64,000 bases of DNA from assembly GCA_033980235.1 (NCBI GenBank), contig CM067075.1, positions 22,649,011 through 22,713,010 on the forward strand, read 5' to 3'. A program made the position numbers and the translations under genes. The notes beneath the pieces are model-generated. The model searched no databases. It was not told the origin of the DNA and saw only the letters and a list, made by a program, of their open reading frames with translations. This DNA comes from Diadema setosum (taxonomy: Eukaryota > Echinodermata > Echinoidea > Diadematoida > Diadematidae). How positions within the stretch are numbered: position 1 is the stretch's first letter; every line of letters starts with the position of its first letter. Positions 9,801 to 20,417 of this stretch are shown in pieces.

Positions 9801-11130
9801 AGGAATGCGCCCCCTCTTGATCCGCGATTGCACTATAGGGGCGGGTCCAGGAATTCCGTAAAGGGGAGACGCCTTTAAAAAAAATCAAATGCCTGCGCAA
9901 GCCACCTCTCATTTTTTTTTTAATTTAACTTCTATCGTGTTAACAAAAATAGAGACGGGGAGGGGATATCACCCCCCCTCGACCCGCGACTGCGTCAACC
10001 ACAAGTTTTTGGCAAATCTCATCGTTTGCATTGCATGGGGCGGAACCAGGAATTCCGTAAAGGGGAGGCCCCTTTACAAAAGATTGCCGCACCCCCATTC
10101 TTTTCTTTTCTTTTTTCTTACGTTTAAACAAAAGAAATACAAAGAAAAATAAGGGGGAGGGGGATTGCGCAAGCCTTTCATTTTGAAAAGACGTCTCCCC
10201 TTTGCGCTTTAAGGAATTCTTGGACCCGCCCCCGAAATGCAAGCAATGAGTTTTGACATTATTGTGGTTGACGCGATTGCGGATCGAGGTGGGGGGGGGG
10301 GGGGGCGCATCTCCCTCTGGTACCCCCTCTCTATTTTTGGTTTTTTGTTTTGTTGTTGTTAAAACAACAGAAATGAAATAAAAAAAAAATAGGGGTGCGG
10401 CATAACGCGTTACAGGGGCGGATCAAGGAGTTTCGTAAAGGGGAGGCGTCTTTACAAAACTAGAACTGCCGCACCCCCACCCTCCATTTTTTTCCATTTT
10501 TTTCTATTGTTTAACTAAAGAAAAAGAAAGAGAGGGAGCACCAGAGGGGGATGCTCCCCCCTCTCGATCCGCGATTGCGTCAACCACAAAATGTCAAAAC
10601 TCATTGCTTGCATGATATGGGCGGATACAGGAATTCTGTAAAGGGGAGGCGCCCTTACAAAATCAAAGCTGCTGCATCGTTTGCATTACAGGGGTGGATC
10701 CAGCAATTCCGTAAAAGGTAGGCACCTCTACAAAATTAAAGGCTTCCTCCCCCCCCCCCATTTTATTTATTTTTGTTGTTTTAACAAAAAAAAAGGGGGG
10801 CACCAGAGATGTATCAGTCCCCTCCCAATCCATGATTGCGTCAACCACAAATGTCAAAACTCATTGCTTGCATTAGAGGGGCGGTCCAAGTTCCATAAAG
10901 GAGAGAAGCGTTTATAAAATCAAAAAGTTGCGCAAACTGCCTCGCCTTTTTTTTTTCATTTAATTTCTTTTGTGTTAACAAAAATAGAGACGGGGAGGGG
11001 GTACCGTGTCCCCCTCTAGATCCACGACTGCGTCAACCTCAAGTTAATGGCAAAACCCATTGTTTGCATTACAGGGGGAGGAACCAGGAATTCCGTAAAG
11101 TAGAGGCTCCTTTACTAAATTAAAGACTGC
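6831..11130 (+). repeat. Forward array of the GGGCGGATCC unit inside C
   Basis: About 18 units of roughly 200-280 bases start with GGGCGGATCCAGGAATT. They continue through a CTTTACAAAATCAAAGGC block, a C-run, TTTCTGTTGTTTTAAC and a GATGCGCCCCCTCTCGATCC block. They end in TTGCATTACAG or in a longer linker with GTCGAC monomers. Starts are seen near 6838, 7115, 7313, 7520, 7750, 8024, 8246, 8451, 8694, 8911, 9188, 9423, 9686, 9840, 10038, 10424, 10628 and 10694. Open frames here come from proline- and glycine-coding homopolymers and are not genes. Confidence 0.85.
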
Positions 11131-14100
11131 CGCTTTAACTGCCCTTTAAACAAAAGAAATAAAAAAATATTAATAAGGGGGAGGGGGATTGCGCCAACCT
11201 TTCATTTTGAGAAGACGTCTCCCCTTTACGCTTTACGGAATTCCTGGACCCGCTCCTATAATACAAGCAATGAGCAAGCATTTCTGTTGTTGTTAAAACA
11301 ACAGAAATGAAAAATAGGGGCTGCGGCAGATTTTAAATTTGTAAAGGCTCCTCCCCTTTACAGAATTCCTGGATCCGCCCCTATAATGCAAGCAATGAGT
11401 TTTGACATTTTGTGGTTGACGCAATCGCGGATCGAGACGGGCGCATCCCCCTCTGATGCCCCCTCTATTTTTTTTTCTTCAAAACAACATAAATGATAAA
11501 AAGAAGGGGTGATGATGCGTCAAGCTTTAATTATGCAAAGGTGCACCCTCTCCCCTTTACGGAATTCCTGGACCGGCCCCTGTAATGGAAGCAATGAGTT
11601 TGGCCATTTGTATTTGACGCAATCATGGATCGAGAGGAGGCGCATCCCCCATGGTGCCTCCTCTATATATTTTGTTAAAAACAAGAGAAAATAAAAAGAA
11701 GAAAATGGGGTGGTGTCGCGTGAGCCTTTGATTTTGTAAACGCGCCTCCCCTTCACGGAATTCATGGATACGCCCCTGTAATGCAAGCAATGAGTTTGGT
11801 CATTTGTGATTGACGCAATCATGGATCGAGAGGGGGCGCATCCCCCATGGTGCCCCCTCTATAGATATATTTTGTTAAAACAAGAAAAAATGAAAAGAAG
11901 AAAATTGGGTGGTGTCGCGTGAGCCTTTGATTTTGTAAACGCGCCTCCCCTTCACGGAATTCATGGATACGCCCCTGTAATGTAAGCAATGGGTTTGGTC
12001 ATTTGTGGTTGACGCAATCATGGATCGAGAGGGGCGCACCCCCCACAGTGCCCGAAAAGAAGAAAATGGGGTGGTGTCGCGCGAGCCTTTGATTTTGTAA
12101 AGGCGCCTCCCCTTCATGGAATTCCTGGATACGCCCCTGTAATGCAAGCAATGAGTTTTTCCATTAATCTTGTGGTTGACGCAATGATGGATCGAGAGGG
12201 GGCGCTTCCCCCATGGTGCACCCTCACTATATTAGGTTAAAACAACAGAAACAAAAATAAGAAAAAAGGGGGTCGCGCCAGCCTTTGATTTTGTAAAGCC
12301 TTCCCCCCCCCCCCCCCTTCACGGAATTCCTGGATCCGCCCCTGTAACGCATTATGACATTTGTGGTCGAAGTGTTATGACACTAGTGGTTAATCCAATA
12401 TTGACATTTGCGGTTGTCGGAATCGCGGATTTAGAGGAGGCGCACCCCCCCCCCCCCCTTAGTGCCCCCTGTCTTTATTTTGTCAACACAACAGAAATAA
12501 GAAGAAGAAAAGTGGGTAGGGTCGCGCCAGCCTTTCATTTTGTAATGGCGCCCCCTCCCCCCCTCCTTTGTGGAATTCCTGGATCTACCCTTGTAATGCA
12601 AGCAATGAGTTTTTCCGTTTGTGGTTGACGCAATGATGGATCGAGAGGGGCCGCATCCCCCTCTGGTGCACCCTCACTATAATCATTCGGTTAAAACAAC
12701 AGAAACAAAAATAAGGAATGGGGGGGGGAGGGAAGAGTGTCGCGCCAGCCTTTGATTTTATAAAGACGCCCCCCCCCCCTCCTCCCCCTTTACGGAATTC
12801 CTGGATCCGCCCCTGTGACGCGATATGGTGGTCGACTTGTTATGACATTTGTGGTTAATTCCCGATTTTGACTTTTGGTTGACGCAATCGCGGATTGTGA
12901 GGTGGCGCACTCCCTTTCAGTGCCCTTCTCTTTATTTTGTCAACACAACAGAAATAAAAAGAAGAAAATGGGGAAGGGTCGCGACAGCCTTTCATTTTGT
13001 AAAGGCGCCCCTCCCCTTTACGGAATTCCTGGATCCGCCCCCATAATTTCAAGCAATGAGTTTTGCCATTTGTGGTTGACGCAACGACGGATCGAGAGGG
13101 GGCGCTTCCCCCTCTGGTGCCCCTCACTATATTAGGTTCAACCAACAGAAACAAAAATAAGAAAAGGGGAGTCGCGTCAGCCTTTGATTTTGTAAAGCCT
13201 TCCCCCCCCCCCCTTTACGGAATTCCTGGATCCGCCCCTGTGACGCGTCATGACATTTGTGGTCGAAGTGTTATGACATTAGTGGTTAATCCAACATTGA
13301 CATTTGCGGTTGACGCAATCGCGGATTTAGAGGAGGCGCACCCCCCTCCTTAGTGCCTCCTCTCTTTATTTCGTCAACACAACAGAAATAAGAAGAAAAG
13401 GGGGAGGGTCGCGCCAGCCTTTCATTTTGTTAAGGCGCCCCTCCCCTTTACGAAATTCCTGGATCCGCCCCCGTAATGCAAGCAATGAGTTTTGATATTT
13501 GTGGTTGACGCAATCATGGATCGAGAGGGGGCGCTTCCCCCTCTGGTTCCCCCTCACTATAGTATGTTAAAACAACAGAAATAAAGATAAGAAAATAGGG
13601 GGGGGGGGGGGTCACGCCAGCCTTTGATTTGTTTTTTGTTGTTTTTTTTTTTTAAGGCGCCCCTCCCCTTTACGGAATTCCTGGATCTACCCCTGTGACG
13701 TGTTATGACATTTGCAGTTAATAGTTTGAAAATTTTGACATCTGTGGTCGACGCGTTATGACATTTGTGGTTAATCCCCGATTTTGACATTTGCGGTTGA
13801 CGCAATCGCGGATTGAAAGGAGGCGCATCCCCCATTAGTGCCCAATCTCTTTATGTCGTCAACACAACAGATATAAAAAGAAGAAAATAGGGGAGGGGGA
13901 GGGTCGCGTAAGACTTTTACTTTGCAAAGACGCCTCCCCTTTACGAAATTCCTGGATCCGCCCCTGTAATGCAAGCAATGAGTTTGGTCATTTGTGCTTG
14001 ACGCAATGATGGATTAAGAAGGGGCGCATCCCCCTCTGGTGCCCCCTTTCTTTTCTTTTCTTTCTTTCCTTTTTTTGGTTAAAACAAATAGATCAAAAGA

Positions 14101-14620
14101 AAAATATGGGGGCGGGGTGCGGTAGCCCTTTATTTTGTAAAGCCGCCTCCCCTTTACGAAATTCCTGGATCCGCCCCTGTAATGCAAGTAATGAGTTTTT
14201 CCATATGTGGTTGACGCAACGATGGATCGAGAGGGGGCGCTTCCCCCTCTCGTGCACCCTCACTAACAGAAACAAAAATAAGAAAAGGGGGTCGCGCCAG
14301 CCTTTGAATTTGTAAAGCCCCCCCCCCCCCCCCCCTTTACGGAATTCATGGATCCGCCCCTGTGTCGCGTTATGACATTTGTGGTCGACGTGTTATGACA
14401 TTTGTGGTTAATCAAATATTGATATTTGTGGTTGACGCAATCGCGGATTTAGAGGGGGCGCATTCCCCTTTAGTGCCCCCCCCCCCCCTCTTTATTTTGT
14501 GAACACAACAGAAATAAAAATAAGAAAATGGGGGGGGGGGGAGGGGGGCGAGGGTCGCTCCAGCCTTTGATTTTGTAAAGGCGCCTCCCCTTTATGGAAT
14601 TCCTCGATCCGCCCTTGTGA
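11131..14620 (-). repeat. Reverse array of the GGGCGGATCC unit inside C
   Basis: The same unit continues in the opposite orientation, recognised by GGAATTCCTGGATCCGCCCC near 11238, 11365, 11565, 11958, 12330, 12797, 13023, 13228, 13462, 13678, 13952, 14160, 14343 and 14598. The switch lies close to the element midpoint, so C as a whole can fold back on itself. A lone reversed unit at about 10150-10240 inside the forward array shows local rearrangement. Confidence 0.85.
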
Positions 14621-15002
14621 CGCGTCATGACATTTTGCAGAAAATTTGGAAATTTTGACATTTGTCGTCGACGTGTTATGACATTAGTGGTTAATCCGAT
14701 TTTGACATTTGTCGTCGACGTGTTATGACATTTGCAGTAAAAGTGGAAATTTTGACATTTGTCGTCGACGTGTTATGACATTAGCGGTTGATCCGATTTT
14801 GACATTTGTCGTCGACGTGTTATGACATTAGTGGTTATTTTGACATTTGTCGTCGACGTGTTATGACATTAGTGGTTGTTTTGACATTTGTCGTCGACGC
14901 GTTATGACATTAGTGGTTGTTTTGACATTTGTCGTCGACGTGTTATGACATTAGTGGTTGTTTTGACATTAGTGGGCGATTTTGACATTAGTGGGCTCTA
15001 CA
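14621..15002 (-). repeat. Outer tandem-repeat domain, right end of C
   Basis: Inverted counterpart of 6451-6830. Units read TTTTGACATTTGTCGTCGAC then GTGTTATGACATTAGTGG, ending at CTCTACA 15002. Confidence 0.85.
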
Positions 15003-15538
15003 CTCCCCCTTCTCTCTTTCTCATTTTAAAACTTTACAATGTTTGTTTACAAGACCAATTTCTATAACTCTCTACATTGATCAGTTTGTCTAGAAACATG
15101 TACAGTCACGTGCAAATATGTACGAAGGAAAATTACACAACTATTGCAGGAATTCATTATGCATTTTCAAGCACTTTTTTTCATGAAGGTATACTGAGTA
15201 TACAAATGTAATCTGATCCTCCAATATCCAAGAAGTATTGTAATACAAACTAGAACTATCACTCAATGTTGTACTTTAACACTAACATCTCAAGTAAAAT
15301 GCTCAAAACCTGAGTAAGTAAATAAATCAACAATTTCTATGATTTTCATTAAAGATACTGTTACCATGGCAACACAATGTTTGACATTAAGAAAAAATGA
15401 AGTTTGCACAGCTCTATATCATAGCTGTCACATGTGCCAAATTTCAGGTCAAATGCTCAAAAACTGAGGGGGTTAAGTTAATTCACAATATCATTGTATG
15501 ATTTTCATTTAAAATAAAACTATGCTGTCACCATATTG

Positions 15539-15911
15539 TGTCGAGCCCATCAATGTCAACAATATTCGACCACTAATGTGGCTGTCGTATCTTTAAGCTA
15601 TATATGCTTATTTGACGGCAGTCTTCTGCATTTACACTCCCGATCTTGTGCCATAATTTAGTGAGATCATTTATTCCAAATGGTTCCCAATCGACGTGTT
15701 CTCTTACTCTTTTCTTTAATCTGTACACGTACAATGTATATCTCAGTTTTATATTCGAATGTACACACTGTATGTTCCATTCTCTTGTAAACAAGAAATG
15801 ACTATTTCATTTTTGTAAAATTATGATCGATGCAGAAAATTCCTAATTAATTCAAATTTATATCGTGTAATGTCATAACAACCACTTATGTCATAAGACG
15901 TAGACGACAAA
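15539..15911 (+). repeat. Inner part of the A left arm beginning TGTCGAGCCCA
   Basis: TGTCGAGCCCATCAATG at 15539 is mirrored by TGGGCTCGACA ending at 19956. The sequence is very close to the termini of C (TGTAGAGCCCA), so the core of A appears to be a relative of C that now forms the centre of a larger inverted repeat. Flanking bases (CATATTG / CAATATG) are inverted, not directly repeated, so no target duplication marks this boundary. Confidence 0.6.
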
Positions 15912-18304
15912 CAACGGCGTAGCCAGGATTTCATCTTAGGGGGGGGCGGTTAGTCTGCGAGGGAGCGAAGCGACCGAGCCCGAGCGAGCGGAGCGAGCGA
16001 GGGGGGGGGGGGGGGGGGGGGTGGGGGAGGGTGTGGGAGGGGGATGTCCCCCCTGCCACGGTAAGAACTTTTTACATTTTGATGTTGTAAATGGTGCAAT
16101 TTGATGCATGTTTTTGCGCGTTTTATCGACGTGAAACAGTCCCACTTGTTTATGATAGCAGTTTATTTTGATGTAGATTATTATTGAACAATTTGCCTAT
16201 AAAAGGGTATAATTTAGATACACTTCTTGTATTAATTCTTTTCACTGAATATCATGAACGCGACTGAACCCGAGCGAGCGGAGCGAGCGAGGGGGTAGGG
16301 GGGTGTGGGAGGGGGGGGGGTTGTCCCCACGGGAAGAACTTTTTGCATTTTGATGTTGTAAATGGTGCAATTTGATGCATGTTTCTGCGCGTTTTATCGA
16401 CGTGAAACAGTCCCACTTGTTTATGGTAGCAGTTTATTTTGATGTAGATTATTATTGAACAATTTGCCTATAAAAGGGTATAATTTAGATACACTTCTTG
16501 TATTAATTCTTTTCACTGAATATCATGAACGCGACTGAACCCGAGCGAGCGGAGCGAGCGAGGGGGTAGGGGAGGGTGTGGGAGGGGGGGTGTCCCCCCT
16601 CCTACGGGAAGAACTTTTTGCATTTTGATGTTGTAAATGGTGCAATTTGATGTATGTTTTTGCGCGTTTTATCGACGTGAAACAGTCCCACTTGTTTATG
16701 GTAGCAGTTTATTTTGATGTAGATTGTTATTGAACAATTTGCCTATAAAAGGGTATAATTTAGATACACTTATTGTATTAATTCTTTTCACTGAATATCA
16801 TGAACGCGACTGAACCCGAGCGAGCGGAGCGAGCGAAGGGGTAGGGGAGGGTGTGGGAGGGGGGTGTCCTCCCTCCCACGGTAAGAACTTTTTGCATTTT
16901 GATGTTGCAAATGGTGCAATTTGAGGCATGTTTTTGCGCGTTTTATCGACGTGAAACAGTCCCAGTCTTGTTTAATGGTATATCGCAGTAAATTTTAGTG
17001 TAGATTATTATTGAACAATTTGCCTATAAAATGGTGTAATTTAAATACACTTCTTGTATTAATTCTTTTCATTGAATATCATGAACGCGACTGAACCCTA
17101 GCGAGCGGAGCGAGCGAGGGGGGAGGGGAGAGTGTGGGAGGGGGGTCCCACGGTAAGAACTTTTTGCATTTTGATTTTCCAATGGTGCAATTTGATGCAT
17201 GTTTTTGCGCGTTTCATCGACGTGAAACAGTCCCACTTGTTTAAGGGATTAGCAGTATATTTTAGTGTAGATTATTATTGAACAATTTGCCTATAAAATG
17301 GTATAATTTAAATACACTTCTTGTATTAATTCTTGCACTGAATATCATGAACGCTGTCTGTTCAGCAATCAAACAGAAAAAGCATACACACGAGGGTGTA
17401 GATAGGGGCATATCCCCTGCCACACGAAGGTGATTTTGCGTTTTCAGACCTGAAATTCAGCGATCTGGTGCAAATTTTTGGTGCAATACTTTTTCATCAA
17501 AGTATTAAAATCACGGAATTTAGCTCTTATTCCGAATGTGCACCATCTGTGTGTATGTATAAAGTCTAGTGAGGTAGAGCTTAGGAGAAGGGGGATTCCC
17601 CCTCCCGCTCGTGGAGCTTTTGCGTTTTTAGAATTGAAATAAAGCGATCTGGGTATAGCCACATTCTACTTCTATGTATGGCGGGGGGGAGGGGGGTCGA
17701 GCAGGGAGAAGGCGTGGGCGAGTGTTATCTCCACCCTTCCCTTCCGATGGCGCTTTTGCCTTTTTAAGGTTGAAATTGAGATATGTCGTATACGCATATT
17801 TTGATGGAATCAACATTGGGAAATCACCAAAAAAAAAAAAAAAAAACTGTTGGGGGGGGGGGCTGAGGGAGGAAAGGGTCGATTAAAAGGGGAAATTCCC
17901 CTTATACATGAGGGAACCTTGAGTTTTCGGAATGATTAGTGATAAGTCTTGTGCACTCAGAATTATTCATAATTTTTTGTAAATCTAAAAAGTGTACTTA
18001 GCTAGGGAAAGAGGCACAGAGGGGGAGGGTTTCGGGAGGGGGATACCCCCTCCCAAGCACGAGAGATTTTGCATATTTTGAATTGAAATTCAACGATCTG
18101 GTGCACACTTTGAGTGAAATATTCAAAAAAAATATCTTATTTGATGAAAGGTTGCAAAGGAGACCCGCTTCATGTGCATGCACACAGTATACACGCATTT
18201 TTTTTTCCGCCTCCCAAATCCCCGGTCCAAATCTTAGGGGGGGGGGGGGGGGGGGGGCGACCGCCCCCATCGCCCCCCCCCCCCCCCCCCTGGCTACGCC
18301 AGTG
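15912..18304. mobile_element. hAT-like non-autonomous element carrying a satellite, copy 1
   Basis: It begins CAACGGCGTAGCCAGG and ends CCTGGCTACGCCAGTG, giving 16-bp inverted repeats with two mismatches near the tip. ACGACAAA at 15904-15911 and 18305-18312 is an 8-bp target duplication, as expected for hAT. The uninterrupted site is preserved in unit B near 27550 (GTAGACGACAAATTTC). Inside are about five tandem units of roughly 270-280 bases beginning ATCATGAACGCGACTGAACC (near 16252, 16525, 16798, 17080), followed by G-rich subterminal repeats. Homopolymer runs of G and C flank the right end. No transposase is encoded. Confidence 0.88.
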
Positions 18305-18460
18305 ACGACAAATTTCATAACGACCGCTTATGTCATTACACGTCGACGACAAATGTCATAATGACCACTAATGTCATACCATGTCGAAGGCAAATGTCAA
18401 AAATTTCCATTTTTATTGCAAATGTCATAACACGATGTGTTACACGACCACAAATGTTAA
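18305..18460 (+). repeat. GTCGAC tandem repeats, inner left side of A
   Basis: Units such as ACGTCGACGACAAATGTCAT continue the A left arm after the hAT-like insertion and lead into the central GGGCGGATCC units. Confidence 0.75.
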
Positions 18461-19020
18461 TGGCAAAACCAATGCTGCATTACAGGGGCGGATCACGGAA
18501 TTCCATAAAGGCGAGGCGCCCCTTGCAAAAGTAAAGACTGCCGCACCCACTCCTTTCTTCTCTTTCTTTTTTCGTGTAAACAAAAGAAATAAGAGGAAAA
18601 TAATAAGGGGAGGGGGTTGCGCCAGCCTTTCATTTTGAAAAGGTGTCTCCCCTTTACGGAATTCCTGGATCCGCCCATGAAATGCAAGCAATGAGTTTGA
18701 CATAATTATTTTGTGGATGACGCAATCGCCGGTTGAGAGGGGGCGCACCCCCTTTGATGAACCTTTCTGTTTTTGTTAAAACAACAGAAATAAAAAGAGA
18801 AAAATAGGGGGTTGCGCCAGCTTGTATAGTTTTGAAAAGTCGCCTCCCTGTAATGCAAGCATTGGGTTTTGCCATTAACCTGTGGCTGACGCAGTCGCTG
18901 ATCTAAAGGGGGCGCGGCGCCCCTCCCCGTCTCTATTTTTGATAAAATCAAAAAAGGGAGGAGGTTGCGCCAACCTTTGATTTTGTAAAGGTGCCTCCCC
19001 TTTACGGAATTCCTGGATCC
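18461..19020. repeat. Central GGGCGGATCC units of A (both orientations)
   Basis: One forward unit starts near 18485 (GGGGCGGATCACGGAATTCC). Reversed units end near 18655-18680 and 19000-19025 (GGAATTCCTGGATCC). This is the fold-back centre of A and is much smaller than the arrays in C. Confidence 0.75.
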
Positions 19021-19610
19021 TCCCCTGTGACGCATTATGACATTTGCAGTAAATTTGGAAATTCTGACATTTGTGGTCGACGCGTTATGACATTTGTGGT
19101 TAATTCGATTTTGACATTTGTCGTCGACGTGTTATGACATTTGCAGTAAAAACAGAAATTTTGACATTTGTCGTCGACGTGTTATGATATTTGTGGTTAG
19201 TCCGACTTTGATATTTGTCCAATGTTATGACATTTGTGGTCATTATGACATTTCTCGTCGACGTGTTATGACATTTGTGGCTAATCCGACTTTGATATTT
19301 GTCCGATGTTATGACATTTGTGGTCATTATGACGTTTGTCGTCGACGTGTTAAGACAATAGTGGTCGTTATGACATTTGTCGTCGACATGTTATAACATT
19401 TGCAGTAAAAATTGATATTTTGACATTTTTGTCGTCGACGTGTTTTGACATTGTTGTGGTCAATCCGATTTTGACATTCATCGTCGACATGTTAAGACAT
19501 TATAGTGGTCATTATGACATTTGTCGTCGACTTGTCGTGACATTAGTGGTCGTTATGACATTTGTCGTCGACGTCTTATGACATATAGTGGTTGTTATGA
19601 AATTACACGA
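19021..19610 (-). repeat. GTCGAC tandem repeats, right arm of A
   Basis: About 14 units reading GACATTTGTCGTCGACGTG then TTATGACATTTGTGG, the inverted partner of the left-side repeats. The short open frames here are repeat artefacts. Confidence 0.85.
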
Positions 19611-20417
19611 TCCAAATTTACATTGATTTATTAGGAATTTTCTGCATCGATCATAATTATATTACAAAAATGAAATAGTCATTTCTTGTTGTTTACAAGA
19701 GAATGGAACGTACAGTGTGTACATTCGAATAAAACCTCTCACCTCCCTGATAAAACTGAGATATACATGTACGTGCACAGATTAACGAAAAGAGTAAGAG
19801 AACACGTCGATTGGGAACCATTCGGAAAATGATCTCACTGAGTTATGGCACAAGATCGGGAGTGTAAATGCAGAAGACTGTCGTCAAATAAGCATATAGC
19901 TTAAAGATACGACAGCCATTAGTGGTCGAATATTATTGACATTAGTGGGCTCGACACAATATGGTGACAGCATAATCTTATTTTGAATAAAAATCATACA
20001 ATAATATGTGAATTAACTTAACTCCGTCAGTTTTTGAGCATTTGACTTGAAATTTGGCACATGTGACAACTATGATAGAGTTGGGCAAACTTCATTTTTT
20101 TCTTAGTGTCAAACATTGTGTTACCATGGTAACAGTATTTTTAATGAAAATCATAGAAATTGTTGATTTATTTACTTACTCACTCAGGTTTTGAGCACTT
20201 TTCTTGAGATGTGGCAAATGTCAGTAACTGTGTTAGTACAACATTGAGTGATCGTTCTAGTTTGTATATATTACAATACTTCTTGGATATTGGAGGATCA
20301 GATTCCATCTGTATACTCAGTATACCTTCATGAAAAAAAAAAATGCTTGAACATAAAGAAGTGAATAAAATGCATAATGAATTCCTGCAATAGTGGTGTA
20401 ATTTTCCTTCATGCATA

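Larger units (their letters stand above)
6451..15002. mobile_element. 8.55 kb fold-back transposon C with TGTAG...CTACA ends
   Basis: The ends are inverted repeats beginning TGTAGAGCCCACTAATG and ending CATTAGTGGGCTCTACA, and the symmetry continues through several hundred bases of tandem repeat. CTCCC at 6446-6450 and again at 15003-15007 is a 5-bp target duplication. The uninterrupted paralogous site is seen reversed near 23545 and, more diverged, at 25925-25945. TGT...ACA ends with a 5-bp duplication resemble elements moved by DDE integrase-like enzymes (LTR elements, Ginger-type transposons) rather than hAT or Tc1. That assignment is inference, since no transposase is encoded. The interior is two blocks of repeat units in opposite orientation, described separately. 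Confidence 0.85.

Noticed and set aside
6937..14660. Many open frames of 60-120 codons inside the C arrays
   Set aside because: They follow the repeat period, differ in frame with homopolymer length, and encode only Pro/Gly runs and translated repeat. No gene supported.
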